Assembly: GCF_014395225.1 (NCBI RefSeq) | Contig: NZ_CP060723.1 | Span: 4,154,001 to 4,218,000, forward strand | Source of the DNA: Pedobacter roseus | GTDB taxonomy: Bacteria; Bacteroidota; Bacteroidia; Sphingobacteriales; Sphingobacteriaceae | DNA: 64,000 nt | Direction of reading: 5' to 3' | Part shown: in pieces, positions 34,685-44,059 of the stretch | How the letters are laid out: each line of letters begins with the position of its first letter | Numbering within the stretch: position 1 is the first letter of the stretch | Notes under the pieces: generated by a model | The model's input: the letters and a program-made list of their open reading frames with translations, nothing else | Told to the model about the DNA's origin: nothing | Database searches by the model: none | Position numbers and translations under genes: made by a program

Positions 34685-36166
34685 ATGGCAAATTATTTTA
34701 ACACACTACCTCTTAGAGAAAAATTAAACCAATTAGGTGTTTGCGACTTCATGGACAGTGCCGAATTTTTAGATGGCGTTAGCGCTTTAAAAGGCAAAAA
34801 ACTGGTAATTGTAGGTTGTGGCGCACAAGGCTTAAACCAGGGTTTAAATTTAAGAGATAGTGGTTTAGATGTAAGCTACACTTTACGTAAGGAAGCAATT
34901 GAAGGTAAACGCGATTCGTGGAAAAATGCAACTGAAAATAACTTCACTGTTGGCACTTACGAAGAGCTGATTCCAAATGCAGATGTAGTAATTAACCTTA
35001 CTCCAGATAAACAACACACCGCTGTTGTAAATGCAATTATGCCTTTAATGAAAGAAGGTGCTACTTTATTATATTCTCACGGTTTCAATATCGTTGAAGA
35101 AGGCATGCAGATCCGTAAAGACTTAACCGTGATTATGGTTGCGCCTAAATGTCCGGGTAGTGAAGTTAGAGCGGAATATGTTCGTGGTTTCGGTGTACCT
35201 ACCCTAATTGCTGTTCACCCTGAAAACGATCCTCAGGGTAAAGGCTTAGCTCAGGCAAAAGCATATTGCGTAGGTACTGGTGGCCATAGAGCAGGTGTAC
35301 TAAAATCTTCTTTCGTAGCCGAAGTAAAATCTGATTTAATGGGCGAGCAAACCATCCTTTGTGGTTTATTGCAAACAGGTTCTATCCTATCTTTCGATAA
35401 AATGGTAGAAAAAGGAATCGATGCAGGTTACGCTTCCAAATTGGTTCAATATGGCGTTGAAGTAATTACCGAAGCCTTAAAACAAGGTGGTATTACGGCC
35501 ATGATGGACAGGTTAAGCAATGTGGCTAAAATCAAAGCTTTCGAAATTTCGGAAGAATTGAAAGACATTATGCGTCCATTATTCCAAAAACACCAGGACG
35601 ACATTATGAGTGGCGAATTTAGCCGTACCATGATGGAAGACTGGGCAAACGGCGATAAAAACCTTTTAAAATGGAGAGCTGAAACTGGTGAAACTGCTTT
35701 TGAAAAAACACCAGCTGGTGATGTAAAAATCGGCGAGCAGGAATATTTTGATAACTATACTTTGATGGTTGCTTTTGTTCGTGCTGGTGTTGAACTGGCT
35801 TTCGAAACCATGGTACAGGCAGGTATCAAACCAGAATCTGCTTACTATGAGTCGTTACACGAAACGCCACTTATCGCCAACACCATTGCACGTAAAAAAT
35901 TGTTCGAAATGAACCGCGTAATTTCTGATACTGCAGAATATGGTTGCTATTTGTTCGATCAGGCTTGTAAACCACTTTTAGGCGATTTCATGAAAAAAGT
36001 AGATACTGATTTAGTTGGTAAAAACTTTAATGAAGGTAAAGATGGCGCTGTTGATAACAGAAAACTAATTGATGTTAACGAAGCTATCCGTTCACACGAA
36101 GTAGAGCAAATCGGAGCTACATTGCGTAAAGCAATGACAGCAATGAAGGCGATTAAAACTGCATAG
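34685..36166 (+). CDS. ilvC: Ketol-acid reductoisomerase, class II
   Basis: 493 residues, the long (class II, E. coli-like) form with a duplicated C-terminal helical domain. NADPH-binding motif IVGCGAQGLNQGLNLRDSGLD begins at 42 (quoted in part: VGCGAQGLNQG), with LRKEAIEGKRDSW carrying the phosphate-binding basic residues. PKCPGSEVR and the acidic metal sites (DLMGEQTILCG, E-x3-E) follow. It isomerises and reduces acetolactate to 2,3-dihydroxy-isovalerate. Followed by a perfect hairpin before leuC. Confidence 0.97.
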   Translation: MANYFNTLPLREKLNQLGVCDFMDSAEFLDGVSALKGKKLVIVGCGAQGLNQGLNLRDSGLDVSYTLRKEAIEGKRDSWKNATENNFTVGTYEELIPNADVVINLTPDKQHTAVVNAIMPLMKEGATLLYSHGFNIVEEGMQIRKDLTVIMVAPKCPGSEVRAEYVRGFGVPTLIAVHPENDPQGKGLAQAKAYCVGTGGHRAGVLKSSFVAEVKSDLMGEQTILCGLLQTGSILSFDKMVEKGIDAGYASKLVQYGVEVITEALKQGGITAMMDRLSNVAKIKAFEISEELKDIMRPLFQKHQDDIMSGEFSRTMMEDWANGDKNLLKWRAETGETAFEKTPAGDVKIGEQEYFDNYTLMVAFVRAGVELAFETMVQAGIKPESAYYESLHETPLIANTIARKKLFEMNRVISDTAEYGCYLFDQACKPLLGDFMKKVDTDLVGKNFNEGKDGAVDNRKLIDVNEAIRSHEVEQIGATLRKAMTAMKAIKTA

Positions 36167-36175
36167 TAAACTTAC

Positions 36176-36208
36176 AAACCTCGCAGGTTTGCGAAACCTG
36201 CGAGGTTT
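36176..36208. terminator. Perfect 15-bp hairpin between ilvC and leuC
   Basis: AAACCTCGCAGGTTT (36176-36190), loop GCG, AAACCTGCGAGGTTT (36194-36208). Same family as the hairpins at 5593 and 50781. It may partially terminate or stabilise mRNA between the ilv and leu parts of the cluster. Confidence 0.65.
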
Positions 36209-36226
36209 AAATAATTATATAAAAAA

Positions 36227-37633
36227 ATGTCAAAAACATTAGTAGAAAAAATTTGGGATGCTCACGTTGTAAAAAGTGAAGAAGGATTTCCCGATATTTT
36301 ATACATTGATACACACTTAATACATGAGGTAACTTCTCCGCAGGCATTTGATGGCTTGCGCAAAAGAGGTTTACCTGTTTTCCGTCCGAAACAAACTGTT
36401 GCCACTGCCGATCATAACGTTCCAACCTTAAACCAGTTGTTACCCATTAAAGAGGAGCTTTCGCGCTATCAGGTAGATATGTTAACCAAAAACTGTGCAG
36501 AATTCGGCATAGAGCTTTATGGATTAGGTCATCCTTTTCAAGGGATTGTACACGTTATCGGTCCAGAGCTGGGCATAACTCTACCGGGTAAAACGATGGT
36601 TTGCGGTGATAGCCATACCTCTACCCATGGTGCTTTTGGCGCTATTGCATTTGGCATCGGCACTTCTCAGGTAGAACAGGTTTTCGCAACGCAATGTTTA
36701 TTGCAGTCGAAACCTAAAACCATGAAAATTGAGGTAAACGGCAAACTTGGACAAGGTGTTGGGGCAAAAGACATTATCTTATACATTATAGCTCAAATCT
36801 CTGCCGCTGGCGGTACAGGTTATTTTATTGAATATGCAGGTTCGGCAATCGAGGCTTTAAGTATGGAAGCCCGTATGACCATCTGTAACATGAGTATCGA
36901 AATGGGGGCACGTGGAGGCTTAATTGCACCAGACCAAACCACTTTTGATTACATTAAAGGAAGAGAATTTGCTCCTGCAGGCGAAGAGTGGGATAAAGCT
37001 TTAGCCTATTGGAAAACTTTATATAGCGATGCTGATGCCAAATTCGATAGTGTGTTAACTTTCGATGCAGCTGATATCGCCCCAATGATCACCTACGGAA
37101 CAAATCCGGGGATGGGTATGGGTATTCAGGAACATATTCCGGCAACTGGCGCACAACCAGAAAAAGAAAAACTTTCGTACCAAAAAGCATTGGATTATAT
37201 GGGCTTTGATGATGATTCATCATTGATCGGAAAACCAGTTGATTATGTGTTCATCGGAAGCTGTACCAACTCACGCATTGAGGATTTACGCGAAGTTGCG
37301 GATTTTGTAAAAGATAAACGCAAAGCTGATAATGTTACCGTTTGGATTGTACCAGGATCGAAACAAGTAGAGCAACAGGCTAAAAACGAAGGTTTAGATA
37401 AAATTTTCGAAGCTGCTGGTTTCCAGTTACGCGAACCTGGCTGTAGTGCCTGTTTAGGGATGAACGAAGATAAAATACCGGCGGGTAAATACTGTGTGTC
37501 TACATCGAACAGAAACTTTGAAGGTAGACAGGGACAAAATGCACGTACCTTATTGGCCAGTCCGCTTACCGCAGCAGCAGCAGCCGTAACAGGAAAAATT
37601 ACCGACGTAAGAGAAATGTTGGAGAAAGCTTAA
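36227..37633 (+). CDS. leuC: 3-isopropylmalate dehydratase, large subunit
   Basis: 468 residues, aconitase family. Iron-sulfur cysteines lie in FIGSCTNSRIEDLR and REPGCSACLGMNEDK; substrate-binding CGDSHTSTHGAFGA is intact. With LeuD it isomerises 2-isopropylmalate to 3-isopropylmalate in Leu synthesis. leuD is separated from it by an ABM-domain gene, an unusual break. Confidence 0.97.
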   Translation: MSKTLVEKIWDAHVVKSEEGFPDILYIDTHLIHEVTSPQAFDGLRKRGLPVFRPKQTVATADHNVPTLNQLLPIKEELSRYQVDMLTKNCAEFGIELYGLGHPFQGIVHVIGPELGITLPGKTMVCGDSHTSTHGAFGAIAFGIGTSQVEQVFATQCLLQSKPKTMKIEVNGKLGQGVGAKDIILYIIAQISAAGGTGYFIEYAGSAIEALSMEARMTICNMSIEMGARGGLIAPDQTTFDYIKGREFAPAGEEWDKALAYWKTLYSDADAKFDSVLTFDAADIAPMITYGTNPGMGMGIQEHIPATGAQPEKEKLSYQKALDYMGFDDDSSLIGKPVDYVFIGSCTNSRIEDLREVADFVKDKRKADNVTVWIVPGSKQVEQQAKNEGLDKIFEAAGFQLREPGCSACLGMNEDKIPAGKYCVSTSNRNFEGRQGQNARTLLASPLTAAAAAVTGKITDVREMLEKA

Positions 37634-37640
37634 ATATAAC

Positions 37641-37704
37641 TGTCATGCTGACGAAGGAAGCATCTGCAACCTAAGAAACAGATTCTTCGTTCCTAAGAAT
37701 GATC
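37641..37704. repeat. Intergenic repeat, GTCATGCTGA…GAAGCATCT type
   Basis: GTCATGCTGACGAAGGAAGC, then CATCTGCAAC, AACAGATTCTTCGTTC and AGAATGATC. It can fold by pairing GAAGCATCTG-like and CAGATTCTTC-like arms. Another copy is at 42615-42676. Confidence 0.7.
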
Positions 37705-37717
37705 ATTTTCAAAATAT

Positions 37718-38020
37718 ATGACACTAGAAGTTGCCATACTAAATGTAAAAGCCGGATTATCGGCCGATTTTGAAAAAGCTTTTAAAGAGGCACAAAAAAT
37801 CATTTCCTCAATGGAAGGTTACATTTCGCATCAGCTTCAAAAGTGCGTAGAGGTAGAAAATAAATATATTCTGCTGGTAAATTGGGAAACCCTGGAAGCA
37901 CATACCGAAGGTTTCAGAGGATCAGCAGCATACCAGGATTGGAAGAAGTTATTGCATCACTTTTATGATCCCTTTCCAACAGTTGAGCACTTTACTAAGG
38001 TAGAAGGTAGTAAGGCTTAA
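37718..38020 (+). CDS. Antibiotic biosynthesis monooxygenase (ABM)-domain protein
   Basis: 100 residues, one dimeric alpha+beta-barrel ABM domain: LEVAILNVKAGLSADFEKAFKEAQKIIS, followed by EGYISHQLQKCVEVENKYILLVNWETLEAHTEGFRGSAAYQDW; key words are VNWETLEAHT and SAAYQDW. ABM proteins include quinone monooxygenases and many of unknown role. Lies between leuC and leuD, so co-transcribed with Leu genes; no link to Leu synthesis is known. Confidence 0.8.
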   Translation: MTLEVAILNVKAGLSADFEKAFKEAQKIISSMEGYISHQLQKCVEVENKYILLVNWETLEAHTEGFRGSAAYQDWKKLLHHFYDPFPTVEHFTKVEGSKA

Positions 38021-38086
38021 AGATAAAAGATAAAAAGTGGAATACGAGTCTTGCTACTTGGTACTCCTTACTTGATACTAATTGAC

Positions 38087-38674
38087 ATGAAAAAATTCAC
38101 AAAATTAACATCGGCAGTAGTGCCTTTAAACATAGAGAACATCGATACCGACCAGATTATCCCTGCAAGGTTTCTAAAAGCGACTACCCGTGAGGGTTTT
38201 GGCGAAAATTTGTTCCGCGATTGGCGTTATGAAAATGATAACCAGCCTAAAGCAGATTTCGTACTAAATAATCCAACCTACAGCGGTCAGGTTTTGGTGG
38301 CCGGAAAAAACTTTGGTTGTGGAAGTAGTCGCGAGCATGCCGCATGGGCCATTCAGGATGCCGGTTTTGATGCGGTAATCAGTAGCTTCTTTGCCGATAT
38401 CTTCAAAGGAAATGCATTGAACAATGGCTTATTGCCTATTCAGGTAAGTGAAGAATTTTTGGCGCAGATTTTCAAAGCGGTTGATAACAATGCAAAATCA
38501 GCTCTAGAGGTAGATTTGGAAAATCAAACCGTTACGATTGTAGAAACCGGGGCTAAAGAATCTTTCGAGATTAATCCTTACAAAAAATCATGCCTGATCA
38601 ATGGTTATGATGATATCGATTTTATCTTAAACCAAAAACAATTAATTGAAGAATTTGAGGTAGGCCGAGGGTAG
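38087..38674 (+). CDS. leuD: 3-isopropylmalate dehydratase, small subunit
   Basis: 195 residues from ATG 38087 (MKKFTKLTSAVVPLNIENIDTDQIIPARFL); the frame upstream is repeat sequence. NIDTDQIIPARFLK and NFGCGSSREHAAWAI are the LeuD hallmarks. It supplies the swivelling domain for LeuC. Followed by a purine-rich repeat (about 38660-38710) and the ABC gene 101 bases downstream. Confidence 0.96.
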   Translation: MKKFTKLTSAVVPLNIENIDTDQIIPARFLKATTREGFGENLFRDWRYENDNQPKADFVLNNPTYSGQVLVAGKNFGCGSSREHAAWAIQDAGFDAVISSFFADIFKGNALNNGLLPIQVSEEFLAQIFKAVDNNAKSALEVDLENQTVTIVETGAKESFEINPYKKSCLINGYDDIDFILNQKQLIEEFEVGRG

Positions 38675-38775
38675 ATAGGTTGAAGGCTTGAAAAGCTAAA
38701 CGACTAAAGGCATAATAAAATTTACTAAACTAAGATGCGCCTAGGTGCCTCAGGTGGTAAAAAAAATAAAAAAAC

Positions 38776-40233
38776 ATGACAGAGCATTTCGTCAGCATCC
38801 AAAATTTAAACTTAAAGTTTCAGCAAAAAACTGTGCTAAGGGATTTGAATTGGACCATTAATCCAGGCGAAAATTGGGTATTAGGGGGAATTAGTGGAAG
38901 CGGAAAAACCTCTTTGGCTAAAATCATTGGTGGCATGCAAAGTGCACCTGGAGATGTAAAAATTTATTTTGACCACGAAAGTCTGTTACCTGCTGAAACC
39001 TTATTTGTCGAAAGCTGGTACCAGTTTAAAAACTTAGAAGGTGTTGCCAATTTTTATTACCAACAACGTTACACCAGTCAGCAGGCTAAAGAAACTTTAA
39101 CCGTTCATGCAGAATTGGTGGGTTATGGCAAAGAAAAAGGACTTCATTTCGATCAGGTTGAACCCATTTTAGAAGCTTTGGGCTTTGCAACATTTGCCAG
39201 TTCACAACTCATCGAATTATCCAGTGGCGAACATAAAAAACTGCAACTGGTAAAAGCGCTTTGGTTAAAACCGCAGTTATTAATTATCGATCAACCTTAT
39301 ACGGGCTTGGATGTTGCTTCGCGCAGGAATTTAAATATCCTGTTGGATGAGGTTGCAGAAGAAGGTGTTCAATTGATCTTAATTTGCAACGACACAGAAT
39401 TACCAAACTGTATAACATCATTTGCCGAAATAAGAGACGGACAATTGGTTAAAGTAGATGCTTTAGAAAGTTCAGCTACCGAAATCCATTTAAGAGAAAT
39501 TCCGGATTTCTTAAAAGAATCGCCTGTTTACAGTTCTCAGGAAATTGTAAAAATGGTTAACGTAAACATTAGCTATGGCGAAAAACAGGTATTGAAAAAT
39601 ATCAATTGGGAAGTTAAAGCAGGCGAAAAATGGCTTTTACAGGGCCATAACGGTTCAGGAAAATCTACCCTGTTAAGTTTAGTAAATGGCGATCACCCGC
39701 AATCTTATGCCAACGAACTCTATTTATTTGGCAACAGGCGTGGAAGTGGTGAAAGTATTTGGGATATTAAACAGCATATCGGTTTAATCTCGCCCGAGTT
39801 TCACTGGTATTTCGATCCCACGGCTACCGTTTGGCAAAGCATTGCTTCCGGATTTTACGACACTGTAGGTTTATTCCAACAATTGCCCTATACCAAAAGC
39901 ACACAGGTTGATGAGCTGGTGGAATACTTCGGCCTAACTGAAAATAAAAATGAATTATTAACCGCACTCCCACTTGGTAAACAACGACTGGTTTTGTTAG
40001 CGCGGACGATTATAAAAAATCCCGAACTGTTAATTCTGGATGAACCCTGCCAGGGCTTAGACCGCCAGCAAACGCAGCACTTTAACCAATTGGTTGACGA
40101 ACTGTGTAGCAACGGAATGACCTTAATTTATGTTGGCCATTTTGAATCGCAGCTGCCAACCTGCATAGAAAAAAGAATATTGTTAGAAAAAGGCGAGGTA
40201 AAAGTCGTCGAAACTATACTAGAAAACGTTTAG
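38776..40233 (+). CDS. Soluble tandem ABC ATPase (ModF/PhrA-like) with one degenerate site
   Basis: 485 residues, two ATPase domains and no membrane segment. Domain 1: Walker A GGISGSGKTS (37-46), signature LSSGE (148-152), Walker B LLIIDQP, where Gln173 replaces the catalytic Glu. Domain 2: Walker A GHNGSGKST (290-298), signature degraded to LPLGK (398-402), Walker B LLILDEP with Glu423 intact. In a head-to-tail dimer, site A would pair a Gln Walker B with a poor signature, and site B would be intact. It resembles ModF of E. coli, of unclear role, rather than a transporter. Overlaps the Leu transcription unit: leuB starts 4 bases after its stop. Confidence 0.85.
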   Translation: MTEHFVSIQNLNLKFQQKTVLRDLNWTINPGENWVLGGISGSGKTSLAKIIGGMQSAPGDVKIYFDHESLLPAETLFVESWYQFKNLEGVANFYYQQRYTSQQAKETLTVHAELVGYGKEKGLHFDQVEPILEALGFATFASSQLIELSSGEHKKLQLVKALWLKPQLLIIDQPYTGLDVASRRNLNILLDEVAEEGVQLILICNDTELPNCITSFAEIRDGQLVKVDALESSATEIHLREIPDFLKESPVYSSQEIVKMVNVNISYGEKQVLKNINWEVKAGEKWLLQGHNGSGKSTLLSLVNGDHPQSYANELYLFGNRRGSGESIWDIKQHIGLISPEFHWYFDPTATVWQSIASGFYDTVGLFQQLPYTKSTQVDELVEYFGLTENKNELLTALPLGKQRLVLLARTIIKNPELLILDEPCQGLDRQQTQHFNQLVDELCSNGMTLIYVGHFESQLPTCIEKRILLEKGEVKVVETILENV

Positions 40234-40237
40234 TACA

Positions 40238-41329
40238 ATGAAGAAGAACATTTTAGTAATACCTGGAGATGGTATTGGACCCGAAGTTACAACCTGGGGA
40301 AAGGCAGCATTAGAAAAAATTGCCGAAATTTTTGGCCATGAATTTGTACTTGACGAAGCCTTAATGGGCCATGCGGCTATAGAAGTTACCGGAGAACCTT
40401 TGCCAGATGAAACTTTAGATAAAGCAAGACAAAGCGATGCCATCCTTTTTGGAGCAATAGGCCACGCCAAATATGATAACGACCCAAGTTTAAAAGTTAG
40501 ACCAGAACAAGGCCTTTTAAAAATCCGTAAAGAATTGGGTTTATTTGCCAATCTCCGTCCGATATTACTATTTGATGAACTTCTTGAAGCATCGAGCATT
40601 AAACCCGAAATTTTAAGGGGAACCGATATTTTGTTCTTCCGCGAATTAACCGGCGATGTGTATTTCGGTGAAAAAACACGCTCTGAAGACAGAAATACAG
40701 CTTCTGACTTAATGATTTACCACCGTTATGAAGTAGAACGCATTGCGCATAAAGCTTACCAGGCTGCACAACAACGTAATAAAAGATTATGTTCGGTAGA
40801 TAAAGCAAATGTTTTAGAAAGCTCACGCTTATGGCGCGAAACCGTTCAGGAAATTGCAAAACAATACCCTGATGTAGAAACTGAGCACATGTTTATTGAT
40901 AATGCTGCAATGCAGCTGATCAAGAACCCTAAAAAATTCGACGTGGTTTTAACAGCCAACTTATTTGGTGATATTTTAACCGATGAAGCTTCGCAGATTG
41001 CGGGTTCAATGGGTATGTTAGCTTCGGCATCTGTTGGCGAAAGCACAGGTTTCTTTGAGCCAATCCACGGTTCTGCACACGATATTGCAGGCAAAGATTT
41101 AGCCAACCCATTGGCTTCTATCCTATCGGCAGCTTTAATGTTAGAAATTGGTTTCGGACTTAAAGAAGAAGCCAAATTATTGGTTGACACCATCGATCAG
41201 GTACTAAAAGAGGGCTTCAGAACTCATGATATTGCCGATCAAAACACAAACCGTTTCAAAGTTTTAGGCACCGCCGAAATGGGCAAATTGGTAATTAAAT
41301 TCTTATCCCAAAAATTAATCACTTCCTAA
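40238..41329 (+). CDS. leuB: 3-isopropylmalate dehydrogenase
   Basis: 363 residues. Starts MKKNILVIPGDGIGPEVTTW; substrate Arg motifs LKVRPEQGLLKIRKELGLFANLRP, quoted as KIRKELGLFANLRP; metal site DEASQIAGSMGMLASAS; NAD-binding HGSAHDIAGKDLANP. It oxidises 3-isopropylmalate and decarboxylates it to 2-oxo-isocaproate. 4 bases after the ABC gene and 10 before leuA, so tightly coupled. Confidence 0.97.
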   Translation: MKKNILVIPGDGIGPEVTTWGKAALEKIAEIFGHEFVLDEALMGHAAIEVTGEPLPDETLDKARQSDAILFGAIGHAKYDNDPSLKVRPEQGLLKIRKELGLFANLRPILLFDELLEASSIKPEILRGTDILFFRELTGDVYFGEKTRSEDRNTASDLMIYHRYEVERIAHKAYQAAQQRNKRLCSVDKANVLESSRLWRETVQEIAKQYPDVETEHMFIDNAAMQLIKNPKKFDVVLTANLFGDILTDEASQIAGSMGMLASASVGESTGFFEPIHGSAHDIAGKDLANPLASILSAALMLEIGFGLKEEAKLLVDTIDQVLKEGFRTHDIADQNTNRFKVLGTAEMGKLVIKFLSQKLITS

Positions 41330-41339
41330 ACTTAAGATT

Positions 41340-42500
41340 ATGATTCACGACCCGAACAAAGTTTATATTTTCGACACCACATTGCGTGATGGCGAGCAGG
41401 TACCAGGCTGCCAGTTAGATACAAACCAAAAAGTAGAAATCGCAAAATCACTTGAGCTTTTAGGTGTAGATGTGATTGAAGCTGGTTTCCCGGTATCCAG
41501 TCCAGGAGATTTTAATAGCGTAATCGAGTTATCGAAAGCGGTTACCAACCCGATTATCTGTGCCTTAACCCGTGCGAATAAAAACGATATCGATGTGGCT
41601 GCTGATGCTTTGCGTTATGCTAAAAGACCTCGTATCCACACGGGTATCGGTTCTTCCGATTTCCACATTAAACATAAATTTAACAGTACCCGCGAAGAAA
41701 TTTTAGAACGTGCTGTGGAAGCTGTAAGGTATTCGAAAAAATTTGTGGAGGATGTGGAGTTTTATGCAGAAGATGCTGGCCGTGCTGATATCGAATTTTT
41801 AGCTAAAATGGTTGAAGCCGTAATTGCAGCAGGTGCTACCGTGGTAAATATTCCAGATACCAATGGTTATTGCTTGCCAGACCAATACGGTTCGAAAATT
41901 CTTTATTTAAAAGAAAACGTAAAAAATATCGACAAAGCCATTATCTCTGTGCATTGCCACAACGATTTAGGCCTGGCTACAGCGAATTCTATCGCTGGAT
42001 TACAAAATGGTGCCCGTCAGGTAGAATGTACCATTAACGGCATCGGAGAGCGTGCAGGCAATACATCAATGGAAGAAGTTGTCATGATTTTGAAAACGCA
42101 CAAAATTTTGGGTTTAAATACCCAGATTGATGCTACCCGCTTTTACGAAATGAGTCACATGGTGAGGAACCAGATGAATATGCCGGTACAACCGAACAAA
42201 GCAATTGTTGGTGGAAACGCATTTTCACACAGTTCTGGCATTCACCAGGATGGTTTCTTGAAAAACCGTGAGAACTACGAAATTATTAAACCGGAAGATG
42301 TCGGTTTCCCCGATGCAACCATCGTATTAACGGCAAGAAGCGGTCGCCATGCTTTAAAACACCATTTAGACCGTTTAGGCCACAAATTGGAAAAAGATCA
42401 TTTAGATATTGTTTACAAACAGTTTTTGGTTTTGGCCGATAGCAAACAAGGCATTAACGACCACGATTTAAACCAATTGGTGGCTTTGCACTTGGCTTAA
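41340..42500 (+). CDS. leuA: 2-isopropylmalate synthase, short form without regulatory domain
   Basis: 386 residues. The catalytic barrel is complete: FDTTLRDGEQVPG, ECTINGIGERAGN and VHCHNDLGLATANS with the metal-binding HxH. The protein ends soon after the catalytic and linker helices (NQLVALHLA). E. coli-type LeuA has about 520 residues with a C-terminal leucine-binding regulatory domain that is absent here. It condenses acetyl-CoA with 2-oxo-isovalerate, first committed step to Leu. Without the allosteric domain, Leu feedback must act elsewhere; the Leu-rich leader upstream of ilvE may be part of it. Homocitrate synthase-like activity is possible but context says LeuA. Confidence 0.93.
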   Translation: MIHDPNKVYIFDTTLRDGEQVPGCQLDTNQKVEIAKSLELLGVDVIEAGFPVSSPGDFNSVIELSKAVTNPIICALTRANKNDIDVAADALRYAKRPRIHTGIGSSDFHIKHKFNSTREEILERAVEAVRYSKKFVEDVEFYAEDAGRADIEFLAKMVEAVIAAGATVVNIPDTNGYCLPDQYGSKILYLKENVKNIDKAIISVHCHNDLGLATANSIAGLQNGARQVECTINGIGERAGNTSMEEVVMILKTHKILGLNTQIDATRFYEMSHMVRNQMNMPVQPNKAIVGGNAFSHSSGIHQDGFLKNRENYEIIKPEDVGFPDATIVLTARSGRHALKHHLDRLGHKLEKDHLDIVYKQFLVLADSKQGINDHDLNQLVALHLA

Positions 42501-42806
42501 TGCGGTTAGGGTTTAGTGCTAAGCGGTTAGCGTTTTAATTTAACACACTAACCTAAGCTTCCTAAACCTGATAGCAGTGGAAATACTTTTTAATTGCAGC
42601 AACCTTGAATATAATGTCATGCTGAGGAACGAAGCATCTGCAACCGATGAAACAGATTCTTCGTTCTCAGGAGGACAGCCGTTATAAAAAGATTGGAACG
42701 AATATCAGGACTGCAATAACCGAAAAGTACCAAACCCTGCTTTACAAAAAACATAAGAGAATATTGGTCTTTATACTTAATTCTCTCTATACCTGATACT
42801 ACAACA
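42501..42806. other. Gap between leuA and ilvA with two repeats
   Basis: About 306 bases, no ORF. GCGGTTAGGGTTTAGTGCTA near 42502 and ACACTAACC near 42544 form an imperfect inverted repeat. The GTCATGCTGAGGAACGAAGC repeat follows (42615-42676). No strong promoter for ilvA is seen, so read-through from leuA is possible. Confidence 0.4.
42615..42676. repeat. Intergenic repeat, GTCATGCTGAGGAACGAAGC type
   Basis: GTCATGCTGAGGAACGAAGC, CATCTGCAACCGATGAAAC, AGATTCTTCGTTCTCAGGA: GAACGAAG pairs with CTTCGTTC to form a hairpin. Nearly the same as the copy at 37641-37704. Confidence 0.75.
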
Positions 42807-44057
42807 ATGAATACTACAACACCAAATACACTAGATTTTCAATCTGCAGCCCAACGATTAAAAGGCGTGGTAAAACGTACGCCTTTAGAGTTTAACGCCG
42901 GACTTTCTGCTCATTATAATGCCAATATTTATTTAAAAAGAGAAGATCTCCAGATTGTACGTTCCTACAAATTACGTGGTGCTTACAACAAAATAAGTAC
43001 ATTGCCGCAGGATGCTTTGATTAACGGTGTTGTGTGTGCAAGTGCGGGCAACCATGCACAGGGCGTAGCCTATTCATGTAAAAAACTCGGCATTAAAGGT
43101 GTTATTTTTATGCCCGAAATTACCCCTAAACAAAAAGTTAAACAAACTTATATGTTTGGTGGCGACAGTGTAGAAGTGATTTTAGTTGGCGACACCTTCG
43201 ACGATTGCTTAAAAGAAGCGCTGGCTTACAGTGCCGAAAAATCGGCTACTTTCATTCCCCCTTTTGATGACGAAAAAGTAATTGAAGGACAGGCAACAGT
43301 TGGTGTTGAAATTTATGAAGACCTACCGGATTTAGATATCTTAGTGATGCCTGTTGGTGGTGGTGGTTTAGCATCAGGCGTGAGTGCCTATATGAAAACC
43401 GTTAAACCTGATGTAAAACTGGTTGGCGTTGAGCCTTTAGGTGCACCATCAATGGTTACGGCCATGGAACACGGCGGCCCTTATACTTTAGAAGAAATAG
43501 ACCGTTTTGTGGATGGTGCCGCTGTAAAACGGATCGGACACATTACGTACGAATATTGTAAGGAACTTCTTGATCAGATGCATTTGATCCCTGAAGGAAA
43601 AATCTGTACCACCATATTAAAACTTTATAACGAAGATGCCATTGTAGTTGAACCTGCAGGAGCACTCTCTGTGGCCGCATTAGATCAGCTTAGGGACCAG
43701 ATTACTGATAAAACGGTAGTTTGTATCGTTAGCGGTGGAAACAACGATATAGAGCGCATGCAGGAGATTAAAGAAAAATCTTTACTTTTCGAAGGTCTAA
43801 AACATTATTTTATTGTACGTTTCCCGCAGAGACCAGGTGCTTTAAAATTATTTGTGAATGAGGTTTTAGGTCCGCAGGATGATATTACCCGTTTCGAGTT
43901 TATTAAAAAAACGAATAAAGAAAATGGCCCTGCATTGGTGGGTATCGAACTTTCGAACAAAAACGATTATGCGAGTTTATTGCAGCGCATGAAAGACTTT
44001 AAATTTGAAATTATCGAATTAAACCAGGATCAGACTTTGTTTGAATATTTGGTTTAA
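42807..44057 (+). CDS. ilvA: Threonine ammonia-lyase (threonine deaminase)
   Basis: 416 residues. PLP lysine Lys55 in VRSYKLRGAYNK; ASAGNHAQGVAYSC; glycine loop PVGGGGLASGVSAY. C-terminal ~90 residues form one ACT-like domain (HYFIVRFPQRPGALKLFVNEVLG). It makes 2-oxobutyrate from Thr, first step to Ile. Length and single ACT-like domain match the B. subtilis-like short biosynthetic form. Last gene of the BCAA cluster; followed by strong palindromes. Confidence 0.95.
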   Translation: MNTTTPNTLDFQSAAQRLKGVVKRTPLEFNAGLSAHYNANIYLKREDLQIVRSYKLRGAYNKISTLPQDALINGVVCASAGNHAQGVAYSCKKLGIKGVIFMPEITPKQKVKQTYMFGGDSVEVILVGDTFDDCLKEALAYSAEKSATFIPPFDDEKVIEGQATVGVEIYEDLPDLDILVMPVGGGGLASGVSAYMKTVKPDVKLVGVEPLGAPSMVTAMEHGGPYTLEEIDRFVDGAAVKRIGHITYEYCKELLDQMHLIPEGKICTTILKLYNEDAIVVEPAGALSVAALDQLRDQITDKTVVCIVSGGNNDIERMQEIKEKSLLFEGLKHYFIVRFPQRPGALKLFVNEVLGPQDDITRFEFIKKTNKENGPALVGIELSNKNDYASLLQRMKDFKFEIIELNQDQTLFEYLV

Positions 44058-44059
44058 GG

